DNA of 64,000 bases from Labilibaculum sp. K2S (GTDB lineage: Bacteria > Bacteroidota > Bacteroidia > Bacteroidales > Marinifilaceae): positions 556,018 to 620,017 of the forward strand of contig NZ_JAUCMW010000002.1 in assembly GCF_030372765.1 (NCBI RefSeq), read 5' to 3'. Of the stretch, positions 18,708 to 26,193 are shown in pieces. Every line of letters starts with the position of its first letter. Position 1 is the stretch's first letter. Made by a program: the position numbers and the translations under genes. The notes beneath the pieces are model-generated. The model was not told where the DNA came from, did no database searches, and worked only from the letters and a program-made list of their open reading frames with translations.

Positions 18708-19478
18708 ATGCTGCAATTCCTTCTTTGTCTCTTTCTTGTGTTTCCATCTCAAAATAATGTTCAGATCAATCAGGTTCATGATTTTATTTCGGTTGATCAC
18801 CTCGGAAATATATTTGTTGTAAATAAGTCCGAACTAATTGAATTCAATTCGAAGGGCGAGAAATTGGCTGTTTTCTCTAATTCCATGCTTGGTTCTATCT
18901 GCCATATTGATGTATCGAACCCACTTCGAATACTGCTTTTTTACAATGATTTTAATCAAATATTATTTCTGGACCGTAATCTGGCAGAAATTGGCAGCGA
19001 AATTGACTTATTTGAATTTTCGGATAACGAAACCGAATTGGTTTGCTCCTCTGCAAATGGTGGGTTTTGGATTTATAATTCAAATGACAATCAGGCAATT
19101 CGTATTTCGGATATTGGCAATATAATAAATCAAAGCATCTTAATGAACTCTTTTTATCAGGATTGTATTCCTGATAAAATGCTGGAATACAATAACGATT
19201 TGTACCTGCTTTATCCGGAAATGGGAATTTTGAATTTAGACAGGAACGGTCAATTCAAGAAAAAAATTCCACTTCCTGGAATCAAAAATTTTCACATCTC
19301 CCAAAACACTCTCCTATACACTACAGAATCGAGTATTTATTCTTTTCAGCCAATGGCTAAAGAAGACAAATTGATTTACAAATTAGAAGATTCCCAAGAA
19401 GGCGAACTTATTATCCGAAATAACAATTTGTACATCTCTAATAAAAAATCAATATCAATAAAAATAGTAACACTCTGA
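18708..19478 (+). CDS. Exported propeller-like protein of unknown function
   Basis: A 256-residue protein with a short signal-like start (MLQFLLCLFLVFPSQ) and then repeated blade-like strands (DHLGNIFVVNKSELIEFNSKG, NQILFLDRNLAEIG, YLLYPEMGILNLDRNGQFK), suggesting a small beta-propeller of the NHL/YncE kind. I recognise no named family. It begins only 6 bases after the GH3 gene, so coupled expression is likely. Catalytic residues are not apparent. The N-terminal hydrophobic stretch is short, so export is likely but not certain. Confidence 0.7.
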   Translation: MLQFLLCLFLVFPSQNNVQINQVHDFISVDHLGNIFVVNKSELIEFNSKGEKLAVFSNSMLGSICHIDVSNPLRILLFYNDFNQILFLDRNLAEIGSEIDLFEFSDNETELVCSSANGGFWIYNSNDNQAIRISDIGNIINQSILMNSFYQDCIPDKMLEYNNDLYLLYPEMGILNLDRNGQFKKKIPLPGIKNFHISQNTLLYTTESSIYSFQPMAKEDKLIYKLEDSQEGELIIRNNNLYISNKKSISIKIVTL

Positions 19479-19576
19479 TTAAAAACAATCTGCATTTTAT
19501 TGACGGTTTACCCAATTGAATTCCTGATAAATATTCTTAATTTTAGTTGCCTTTTTTACACAAAGTAAACATAAAT

Positions 19577-20191
19577 ATGCACATTGCAGTTGCAGGAAAT
19601 ATTGGAGCTGGTAAAACTACACTAGCAGGATTATTAGCCAAACACTACGGATGGGAAGCTCATTTCGAAGATGTTGATGAAAATCCATATTTAAATGATT
19701 TTTACGATGACATGAAAAGATGGTCATTCGCCTTACAAATTCATTTTTTGAACAGTCGTTTCAATCAGGTTTTGGCCTTGCGTAAATCAGGACAAGACAT
19801 CATTCAGGACAGAACCATTTACGAAGATGCATATATATTTGCTCCCAATCTGGAATCAATGAGTTTAATGCCAAAAAGAGATTTTGACAACTATCTGTCT
19901 CTTTTCAATATCATGAGCTCTTTAATTCAACCGCCGGACTTGCTTATTTATTTACGTGCAAGCATTCCGACGCTGGTAAGTCATATTCAGGAGCGTGGCC
20001 GCAATTATGAGGAAACCATTCGCTTAGACTATCTGAAGCGTTTAAATGAGCGCTATGAGGCATGGATATCGGGCTATGCAAATGGCAAACTACTGATTAT
20101 TGATGTGGACAACATTAATTTTCTGAAAAACCCTAAAGACTTAAGTGAAGTAATCAACAAAATTGATGCTCAGCTGAACGGACTCTTTTAA
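19577..20191 (+). CDS. Deoxynucleoside kinase 1
   Basis: A 204-residue deoxynucleoside kinase of the dCK/dGK family, which phosphorylates salvaged deoxynucleosides using ATP. The P-loop is GNIGAGKTT at the N-terminus, the catalytic/substrate region is HFEDVDENPYLNDFYDD, the ERS-equivalent is QDRTIYEDAYIF, and the lid is ERGRNYEETIRLDYL. The ATG at 19577 (MHIAVAGNIG) is the natural start; a TTG ten codons upstream is not needed. A second, clearly homologous gene of the same length follows 95 bases later. Confidence 0.92.
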   Translation: MHIAVAGNIGAGKTTLAGLLAKHYGWEAHFEDVDENPYLNDFYDDMKRWSFALQIHFLNSRFNQVLALRKSGQDIIQDRTIYEDAYIFAPNLESMSLMPKRDFDNYLSLFNIMSSLIQPPDLLIYLRASIPTLVSHIQERGRNYEETIRLDYLKRLNERYEAWISGYANGKLLIIDVDNINFLKNPKDLSEVINKIDAQLNGLF

Positions 20192-20286
20192 AAAGGAGCT
20201 GTGAATTGATAATTACGAGTTAAGACTGTCTGGCTTGTAAATCCAATTCCGAATTTATAATTCAAAACTGATAATTCTTTCAAATT

Positions 20287-20901
20287 ATGCATATCGCAAT
20301 AGCTGGAAACATTGGCTCTGGTAAAACGACCCTTACCGAACTGCTTGCAAAACAATACGGATGGGAGGCTCATTACGAGGACGTTGACGAGAACCCCTAT
20401 TTAAACGATTTTTATGACGATATGAAACGATGGTCGTTCAATCTTCAAATCTACTTTTTAAAAAGTCGGTTCAATCAAATTATGGAAATCCGTAAAGCCG
20501 GAAAAAATGTAATTCAGGATCGTACGATTTATGAAGATGCCATGATTTTTGCTCCTAATTTATTTGATATGGGCTTGATGTCGCAACGCGATTTTAAAAA
20601 TTACAACAACTTATTCGAATTAATGGGATCAATGGTTCAAGCACCTGATTTACTTATCTATTTGCGGTCGTCTGTTCCTACATTGGTCAATCAAATTCAG
20701 AAAAGAGGCCGCGATTACGAAGAAACCATCCGCTTGGATTACTTAAAAAACCTGAACACCAGATACGAAACATGGATTCAGAATTACAATCGTGGCAAAC
20801 TATTGATTGTTGATGCTGACAATATCGATTTCCTGGATAACCCAGAAGATTTAAACAATATTGTTGATAAAGTAGAAGCTCACATTCACGGATTATTTTA
20901 A
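20287..20901 (+). CDS. Deoxynucleoside kinase 2 (tandem paralogue)
   Basis: A 204-residue deoxynucleoside kinase, same length as the preceding one and colinear with it. The P-loop is GNIGSGKTT, the substrate region HYEDVDENPYLNDFYDD, the ERS-equivalent QDRTIYEDAMIF and the lid KRGRDYEETIRLDYL. Differences cluster in the middle (for example PNLFDMGLMSQRDFKNYNNL against PNLESMSLMPKRDFDNYLSL), which is where substrate choice is set. Tandem kinases with different specificities (deoxyadenosine and deoxyguanosine/deoxycytidine) are known in lactobacilli; that analogy is inference. Its last 4 bases overlap the convergent barrel gene. Confidence 0.92.
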   Translation: MHIAIAGNIGSGKTTLTELLAKQYGWEAHYEDVDENPYLNDFYDDMKRWSFNLQIYFLKSRFNQIMEIRKAGKNVIQDRTIYEDAMIFAPNLFDMGLMSQRDFKNYNNLFELMGSMVQAPDLLIYLRSSVPTLVNQIQKRGRDYEETIRLDYLKNLNTRYETWIQNYNRGKLLIVDADNIDFLDNPEDLNNIVDKVEAHIHGLF

Positions 20902-21557
20902 AAACGATAAAACAATCCGATTGACAATTCGGGAAGAGAGATCTTTTTAAAACCAAGGTAATATTGATAAGGATCTCCATTTTCATCTTTTGCAGTTACA
21001 GTTTCCGGGAAATCGGGAATGTACGTATACCGAAGATTCATGTCGAAACTCCATGTGCTCGATAAATTGTATAAAAAGCCAATAATTGGTGTTAAGCCAA
21101 CTTTATTTTCTTTAATTGTTTTTTTCTGATTTAAGCTCCCAACCGATGTCGAAATAAAGTTAATACTGTTTTGATAATGGAAATAACCAAAGGCAAGCGA
21201 AGTGTATGGGCGAAAATCCCGATCCCAACTATCAAAATAATAAGATCCTTTAACCTGGGCTGATGCGATATTGTAATTTACATCGTAATTTCCAAAATGA
21301 TTGCCATTCCAAAAATCATCCTGTCCCAAAAAGCTGTACGCAATCTCAACACCTACTCCTAATTTTTTATTCAGCATCATCTGCCCGGTTACTCTAAGCA
21401 CCGGTCCGCCTTTTGCCTGTTTTCCAAAATCACCCAAAGGATACTGATAGCCAACAGAAGTCCCAACTAACAATTCCTTTTCCTTATAATACTGAGCTTT
21501 TCCTACAGAACAAATACAGATTGCCAACAGGAAAAATATAGTAGATTTAAACCTCAT
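20898..21557 (-). CDS. Outer-membrane beta-barrel protein
   Basis: A 219-residue exported protein: signal peptide ending GKAQ, then alternating amphipathic strands rich in aromatic residues and a terminal strand ending in phenylalanine (LSIGLFYRF), the usual sign for Bam-dependent insertion. It resembles the OmpW/OprF-like eight-stranded porin group (PF13505 style: VGTSVGYQYPLGDF, VGVEIAYSFLG). Function is unknown. It overlaps the end of the second kinase gene tail to tail and is followed upstream by kbl on the same strand. Confidence 0.82.
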   Translation of the reverse strand: MRFKSTIFFLLAICICSVGKAQYYKEKELLVGTSVGYQYPLGDFGKQAKGGPVLRVTGQMMLNKKLGVGVEIAYSFLGQDDFWNGNHFGNYDVNYNIASAQVKGSYYFDSWDRDFRPYTSLAFGYFHYQNSINFISTSVGSLNQKKTIKENKVGLTPIIGFLYNLSSTWSFDMNLRYTYIPDFPETVTAKDENGDPYQYYLGFKKISLPELSIGLFYRF

Positions 21558-21644
21558 CGATTCTATTTTAAAATTTATCAGCCACTAAATTACAAAAAAA
21601 TGGGAACCGAACCGGCTCCCATTTCATATATAACTTGAATAAAA

Positions 21645-22835
21645 TTATTCAATTACTTTTAATTCTTTTCCAATTTTAATGAAAGCAGCCAAAGCTTTAT
21701 CCAAATGCTCTTTTGTGTGCGCAGCAGAAAGTTGAATTCTTATTCTTGCCTGTCCTTTCGCTACAACCGGATAATAAAATCCGATCACATAAATACCTTC
21801 TTCCAATAATTTTGCTGCAAATTGTTGTGATAGTACTGCATCGTACAACATCAAAGCATTAATAGCCGACTCAGATGGTTTTACATCAAAACCTGCAGCC
21901 AGTAATCTTTCTCTGAAATATTTAGAATTTGAAATTACCTTATCGCGTAACTCTGTAGATTCGGTCAACATTTCGAACACAGCTAAAGAAGCTCCTACAA
22001 TTACAGGAGAAAGCGAATTCGAAAACAAATACGGACGGGATCTTTGGCGCAAAAGATCGATAATTTCTGCTTTACCAGTTGTAAATCCGCCTAAAGCTCC
22101 ACCCAATGCTTTTCCTAATGTACTTGTGATAATATCAACACGATCCATACAATTATGGTATTCGTGAGTTCCTCTACCAGTATCTCCAATAAAACCGGAA
22201 GCGTGACTATCATCAACCATTACTAATGCATTGTACTTGTCCGCCAAATCACAAATTTCGTTTAATCTGGCAATATCACCATCCATAGAGAAAACTCCAT
22301 CGGTAACAATTATACGAAAACGCTGCGCCTGAGAGATCTTTAACTGAGCCTCCAAGTCTTCCATATCAGCATGCTTGTAACGATATCTGGCCGCTTTACA
22401 CAAACGAACCCCGTCAATAATCGAAGCATGATTCAGCTCATCAGAAATAATTGCATCTTCCTTGTCAAATAATGGTTCAAAAACGCCGCCGTTTGCATCA
22501 AAAGCTGCTGCGTACAATATAGTATCTTCAGTTCCGAAGAAAGTCGCAATCTTTTCTTCCAATTCTTTATGAATATCGGTTGTACCACAAATAAAACGAA
22601 CAGACGACATTCCATATCCATGCGACTTCAAAGCTTTTGAAGCTCCCTCCATAACCCGAGGATTAGAAGACAAACCTAAATAGTTATTCGCACAAAAATT
22701 TAATACTGTTTTACCAGTATTTACTTTAATTTCTGCACCTTGTGGAGTTGTTATAACTCTTTCGTTTTTATACAAGCCGGCATCTTTTATGGACTGAATT
22801 TCCTCTGCCAAATAATCTTTGAATTTTCCGTACAT
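21645..22835 (-). CDS. kbl: Glycine C-acetyltransferase (2-amino-3-ketobutyrate CoA ligase)
   Basis: PLP-dependent alpha-oxoamine synthase of 396 residues. With threonine dehydrogenase it degrades threonine to glycine and acetyl-CoA. Motifs: [52 protein letters not shown], and the PLP-lysine region [19 protein letters not shown] and the STLGKALGG context favour KBL over BioF, HemA or serine palmitoyltransferase. No threonine dehydrogenase gene is adjacent. Length is exactly that of characterised KBLs. Confidence 0.92.
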   Translation of the reverse strand: MYGKFKDYLAEEIQSIKDAGLYKNERVITTPQGAEIKVNTGKTVLNFCANNYLGLSSNPRVMEGASKALKSHGYGMSSVRFICGTTDIHKELEEKIATFFGTEDTILYAAAFDANGGVFEPLFDKEDAIISDELNHASIIDGVRLCKAARYRYKHADMEDLEAQLKISQAQRFRIIVTDGVFSMDGDIARLNEICDLADKYNALVMVDDSHASGFIGDTGRGTHEYHNCMDRVDIITSTLGKALGGALGGFTTGKAEIIDLLRQRSRPYLFSNSLSPVIVGASLAVFEMLTESTELRDKVISNSKYFRERLLAAGFDVKPSESAINALMLYDAVLSQQFAAKLLEEGIYVIGFYYPVVAKGQARIRIQLSAAHTKEHLDKALAAFIKIGKELKVIE

Positions 22836-22890
22836 GAGTGTTTGTTGTTTATTATGTGTTAGGTGTTTACTATGTTTCTAAATTTCAAGC

Positions 22891-22898
22891 CAAAATTA
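22891..22898 (-). promoter_or_regulatory. -7 element before kbl
   Basis: Reads TAATTTTG on the minus strand, 56 bases upstream of the kbl ATG. No well-placed -33 element is seen. Confidence 0.4.
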
Positions 22899-23112
22899 CA
22901 ATAAAATTTCGCTTCTGAGTTTTTCAAAAACTGTTTTTTTGTTACTACTTATTATCAAATTCAGTTTTTAATTAAATAATTTTCCTTCCAGACCAACTCA
23001 TCTTGCAAAACTCAATCCTTGAAAAACAATCATATAGCCATTACGTGTAGATAACAACAAATCAAATTCAGATGAAAAAAATCATTTTTTTGAAAAAATA
23101 TTCCAGCAGATG

Positions 23113-23143
23113 TTGTATTATTGAACAAATCCTATTAGTTTTG
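23113..23143 (+). promoter_or_regulatory. Promoter of the tRNA-Asn array
   Basis: TTG at 23113-23115 and TAGTTTTG at 23136-23143, separated by 20 bp, match the Bacteroidota -33/-7 pair. The first tRNA begins 65 bases further on. Confidence 0.65.
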
Positions 23144-23208
23144 CATCGCAATTTTCCTCCAGAATGTACGTCATTCGTGCAATTCAGAAGAAAATTTGGA
23201 AGTTATAC

Positions 23209-23282
23209 TCCTTCTTAGCTCAGTTGGTTAGAGCATCTGACTGTTAATCAGAGGGTCCTAGGTTCAAGTCCTAGAGAGGGAG
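23209..23282 (+). tRNA. tRNA-Asn (GTT), copy 1
   Basis: The 74-base gene folds into a full cloverleaf. The 7-bp acceptor stem pairs TCCTTCT with AGAGGGA (one G-T), the D arm is GCTCAGTTGGTTAGAGC, and the anticodon arm TCTGA-CTGTTAA-TCAGA shows anticodon GTT. The T arm is CTAGG-TTCAAGT-CCTAG. The discriminator is G and the CCA tail is not encoded. It is the first of four identical copies. Confidence 0.97.
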
Positions 23283-23329
23283 CAAAAAAAGCAAGCTGAA
23301 ATGCTTTCAAAACAATTTTAGCAGAGTAT

Positions 23330-23403
23330 TCCTTCTTAGCTCAGTTGGTTAGAGCATCTGACTGTTAATCAGAGGGTCCTAGGTTCAAGTCCTAGAGAGG
23401 GAG
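23330..23403 (+). tRNA. tRNA-Asn (GTT), copy 2
   Basis: Identical in sequence to copy 1, including the anticodon GTT and discriminator G. It begins exactly 121 bp after copy 1. Confidence 0.97.
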
Positions 23404-23450
23404 CAAAAAAAGCAAGCTGAAATGCTTTCAAAACAATTTTAGCAGAGTAT

Positions 23451-23524
23451 TCCTTCTTAGCTCAGTTGGTTAGAGCATCTGACTGTTAATCAGAGGGTCC
23501 TAGGTTCAAGTCCTAGAGAGGGAG
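23451..23524 (+). tRNA. tRNA-Asn (GTT), copy 3
   Basis: Identical to copies 1 and 2. The spacer behind it has eight A instead of seven and lacks one G a few bases later. Confidence 0.97.
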
Positions 23525-23571
23525 CAAAAAAAAGCAAGCTAAATGCTTTCAAAACAATTTTAGCAGAGTAT

Positions 23572-23645
23572 TCCTTCTTAGCTCAGTTGGTTAGAGCATC
23601 TGACTGTTAATCAGAGGGTCCTAGGTTCAAGTCCTAGAGAGGGAG
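23572..23645 (+). tRNA. tRNA-Asn (GTT), copy 4
   Basis: Identical to the other copies. The spacer homology ends right after this gene, where a terminator begins. Confidence 0.97.
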
Positions 23646-23648
23646 CAG

Positions 23649-23675
23649 AAAGCCATCCATTGCGGGTGGCTTTTT
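23649..23675 (+). terminator. Terminator of the tRNA array
   Basis: AAAGCCATCC (23649-23658) pairs with GGGTGGCTTT (23664-23673) with one G-T pair, followed by T's. It starts 3 bases after the last tRNA. Confidence 0.8.
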
Positions 23676-23740
23676 CATTTTTTAAGTACTCCGATCCAAA
23701 ATTTTCTTCTATTTTTGTTGGAATTGAAAAATTCTACGTC

Positions 23741-24484
23741 TTGAAACACTATTCATTACCAATATATCTTTTTTTGATCCTGCTTTTAAGTATCCCAACT
23801 CATGGATATACTCAGGTAAGAATTGATACAACAGTTACATTTCATAAAACCCGGCTAAATCCTGGATTAGGCAAAAGGGTTTTTAATAAAGAAAATCTAT
23901 TCGTGTTTGGTGGACTATTAGGCACTTCATTTTTACTCGACGAATGGTCGAACAAACGCCTGAAATTAAATCAAAATTCCTTTTTAGATTCTTACACCAA
24001 TATCTTTAATGAATTTGGTGAGAAGAAATACATTGCTCCTGCCACATTTGCAACCTGGATTATTGGAACAGCAATTAAAGATGAAAGACTGTCAACTACT
24101 GCACTCAACTCAGGAAAAGCTTTAATCACTGCCGCAATCTTAACCGAAGGCACAAAAATAATAGCCGGTCGTTCCAGACCATCCTTAAACAGAGGAAATA
24201 TGCATTTTGATGCCTTTGGAGGCACAAACAACGATACAAAATCATTCCCTTCGGGACATGCTTTTGTTTCCTGGGCAGTATTCACTCCTTTTGCCGAAGA
24301 ATACAGCAAGTGGATTTACATGATTCCGGCCTCTGTGAGCTTTGCAAGAATGTACCGAAACAAACATTGGTTTTCTGATGTTGTTTTAGGAGGAGGAATT
24401 GGCTATTTTGCAGGCCTCTATTTTCACAAAAGAAAAAACCAATCTGTCATTTTCGATGGAAATGGAATTGTAATCAAATTTTAA
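23741..24484 (+). CDS. PAP2 family phosphatase
   Basis: The protein carries all three motifs of type 2 phosphatidic acid phosphatases: KIIAGRSRP (motif 1), FPSGHAFVSW (motif 2) and ARMYRNKHWFSDVVLGG (motif 3, with the catalytic histidine). It probably dephosphorylates lipid phosphates such as undecaprenyl diphosphate or phosphatidylglycerol phosphate in the envelope. No ATG opens the frame. I chose the TTG at 23741 because it directly precedes a signal-like hydrophobic segment (PIYLFLILLLSIP); the frame stays open back to 23660, but that part overlaps the tRNA terminator. The product would be 247 residues. Confidence 0.85.
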   Translation: MKHYSLPIYLFLILLLSIPTHGYTQVRIDTTVTFHKTRLNPGLGKRVFNKENLFVFGGLLGTSFLLDEWSNKRLKLNQNSFLDSYTNIFNEFGEKKYIAPATFATWIIGTAIKDERLSTTALNSGKALITAAILTEGTKIIAGRSRPSLNRGNMHFDAFGGTNNDTKSFPSGHAFVSWAVFTPFAEEYSKWIYMIPASVSFARMYRNKHWFSDVVLGGGIGYFAGLYFHKRKNQSVIFDGNGIVIKF

Positions 24485-24518
24485 CCAAACCAATTTATAC
24501 AACCCAAAACCCAATATT

Positions 24519-25961
24519 ATGAGCTCAACAAGTGTCTTTAAAAAATTCCCGAAAACCTTCTGGGTTGCAAATACCATCGAATTATTCGAGCGATGGGCCT
24601 GGTATGGTTTTTTCATGCTTTTTGCAAATTACCTTACCGGATCAACCGACATCGGCGCACTAGGTTTATCTCAGGCAGAAAAAGGAACTATTATGGGAGT
24701 GGGAACAGGAATACTTTACTTCCTTCCTGTAATTACAGGTGCAATAGCCGATAAATACGGATACAAACTGGTTTTAGGTATTTCATTTGTTATTTACAGC
24801 ACTGCATTTATAGCACTTCCACTTTTTGACACATTTACCGGAGTATTTGCCATGTACCTTTACTTAGCATTGGGTGCAGCACTTTTTAAACCAATTATTT
24901 CGGCGACGGTTGCAAAAACTACCAATGAGGAAACCTCATCGATTGGCTTTGGAATTTTTTATATGATGGTTAACATTGGTGCCTTTATTGGGCCATTGGT
25001 TACTCTTGCATACAAAGACAGTGGATACACAACTGTTTTTTACATATCTGCCGGCGTTATTCTAATCAATTTTATTTTGATATTATTCTACAAAGAACCA
25101 GAGCGTGAAATTAAAAATGAATCCATTGGAGTCGCAATAGCTACCGTATTCAGGAATATTGGCAAAGCCCTTAGCGATATTAAGTTTGTAATTTTTCTTC
25201 TTTTGGTTGCGGCATTTTGGAGTATGTACTATCAGCTATTCTTCACGCTGCCAGTATTTATTGCCCAATGGGTAGACACTTCAAGCGTCTATCACTTCTT
25301 CGAAAGTTTTATGCCCGTTGTAACAGAAACTTATGGCACGAATGGACAAATAGATGCAGAATTCATCACGAATTTCGATGCCATGTTTATCATCATCTTC
25401 CAAATTGTCATCTCTACAATTGTGATGAGGTGGAAACCTCTGCAGGCAATGATGGGCGGAATTTTGATCTGTACAATTGGAATGGGACTCACCCTACTAA
25501 CACAAAACGTTCTTTTCGTGATTCTTGCAATATTCATTTTCTCCGTTGGGGAAATGGCCAGCTCTCCAAAAATTACCGAATACATTGGACGAATAGCTCC
25601 TAAAGATAAAGTTGGACTTTACATGGGTTGCTCATTCCTGCCGGTATTTGCAGGCAGTACTATAGGTGGTGTTATATCAGGAAATGTATATGGAAACATG
25701 TCCGACAAAGTAACCTTAATGATTCGAGAAGTTACTGCAAGAGGACTTCAAATTCCTGAAATATCTAAGGATTTTAGTGCAACTGATTATTTCAACAAGG
25801 CAGGTGAACTTATGGGAATGGATCAAAATCAGCTCACTCAATATCTTTGGGATACTTATAACCCTTCCAATATTTGGTATGTGATACTGGCTATTGGATT
25901 TTTCTCAGTTACCGCTCTCTATTTTTACGATAGATTGCTGCTGAACAAAAAAGCACAATAG
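24519..25961 (+). CDS. POT/PTR-like MFS transporter
   Basis: A 480-residue inner-membrane transporter of the major facilitator superfamily with about 12 helices. The first helix contains NTIELFERWAWYGFFML, like the ELFERxxYYG motif of proton-dependent oligopeptide transporters, and GAIADKYGYKLVLG is the MFS loop 2-3 motif. A periplasmic/loop insertion near residues 255-285 and the AIFIFSVGEMASSPKITEYI stretch also resemble POT members. Proton-coupled di/tripeptide uptake is likely, but related MFS groups carry other solutes. It begins 34 bases after the PAP2 gene, so the two may be co-transcribed. Confidence 0.78.
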   Translation: MSSTSVFKKFPKTFWVANTIELFERWAWYGFFMLFANYLTGSTDIGALGLSQAEKGTIMGVGTGILYFLPVITGAIADKYGYKLVLGISFVIYSTAFIALPLFDTFTGVFAMYLYLALGAALFKPIISATVAKTTNEETSSIGFGIFYMMVNIGAFIGPLVTLAYKDSGYTTVFYISAGVILINFILILFYKEPEREIKNESIGVAIATVFRNIGKALSDIKFVIFLLLVAAFWSMYYQLFFTLPVFIAQWVDTSSVYHFFESFMPVVTETYGTNGQIDAEFITNFDAMFIIIFQIVISTIVMRWKPLQAMMGGILICTIGMGLTLLTQNVLFVILAIFIFSVGEMASSPKITEYIGRIAPKDKVGLYMGCSFLPVFAGSTIGGVISGNVYGNMSDKVTLMIREVTARGLQIPEISKDFSATDYFNKAGELMGMDQNQLTQYLWDTYNPSNIWYVILAIGFFSVTALYFYDRLLLNKKAQ

Positions 25962-25990
25962 CCTGCAAACAAGGACTCAATAAAACAACA

Positions 25991-26017
25991 AATCCCACTC
26001 CGGTGGGATTTTTTTTG
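25991..26017 (+). terminator. Terminator after the POT-like gene
   Basis: AATCCCAC and GTGGGATT form a perfect 8-bp stem with a TCCG loop, followed by a run of T. Confidence 0.85.
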
Positions 26018-26193
26018 TCTTCTTCATCAAAACTATTAAGATTAGCAAGGACTTCTGCATTATATTTTTTAATTTGCAGACGAAATAAATCAACAAATAA
26101 AGTCACTTTTTGCTGATTTATTCGTACTAAAAAAAACCACTCAACCATTTTTATGCTACCCAACCAAATTAATAACATGTTAAGGCATATTAT

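Larger units (their letters stand above)
22836..23208. other. Intergenic region between kbl and tRNA array
   Basis: This 373-base stretch has no gene. It holds a minus-strand TAATTTTG (22891-22898) that may drive kbl and a plus-strand promoter for the tRNA array at 23113-23143. Confidence 0.6.
23209..23645 (+). repeat. Fourfold 121-bp tandem repeat of tRNA-Asn
   Basis: Four identical 74-base tRNA genes start at 23209, 23330, 23451 and 23572, always 121 bp apart. The 47-base spacers are also nearly identical (AGCAAGCTGAAATGC...), the last one with only a compensated one-base gain and loss. There is one promoter in front and one terminator behind, so the array is probably a single transcript. 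Confidence 0.95.

Noticed and set aside
21645..22835. Serine palmitoyltransferase or BioF
   Set aside because: The motifs around HASGFIG and TLGKALGG and the length fit 2-amino-3-ketobutyrate CoA ligase better.
23209..23645. CRISPR array
   Set aside because: The 121-bp periodicity is due to tRNA-Asn genes; the spacers are identical, not unique, and no cas genes are present.
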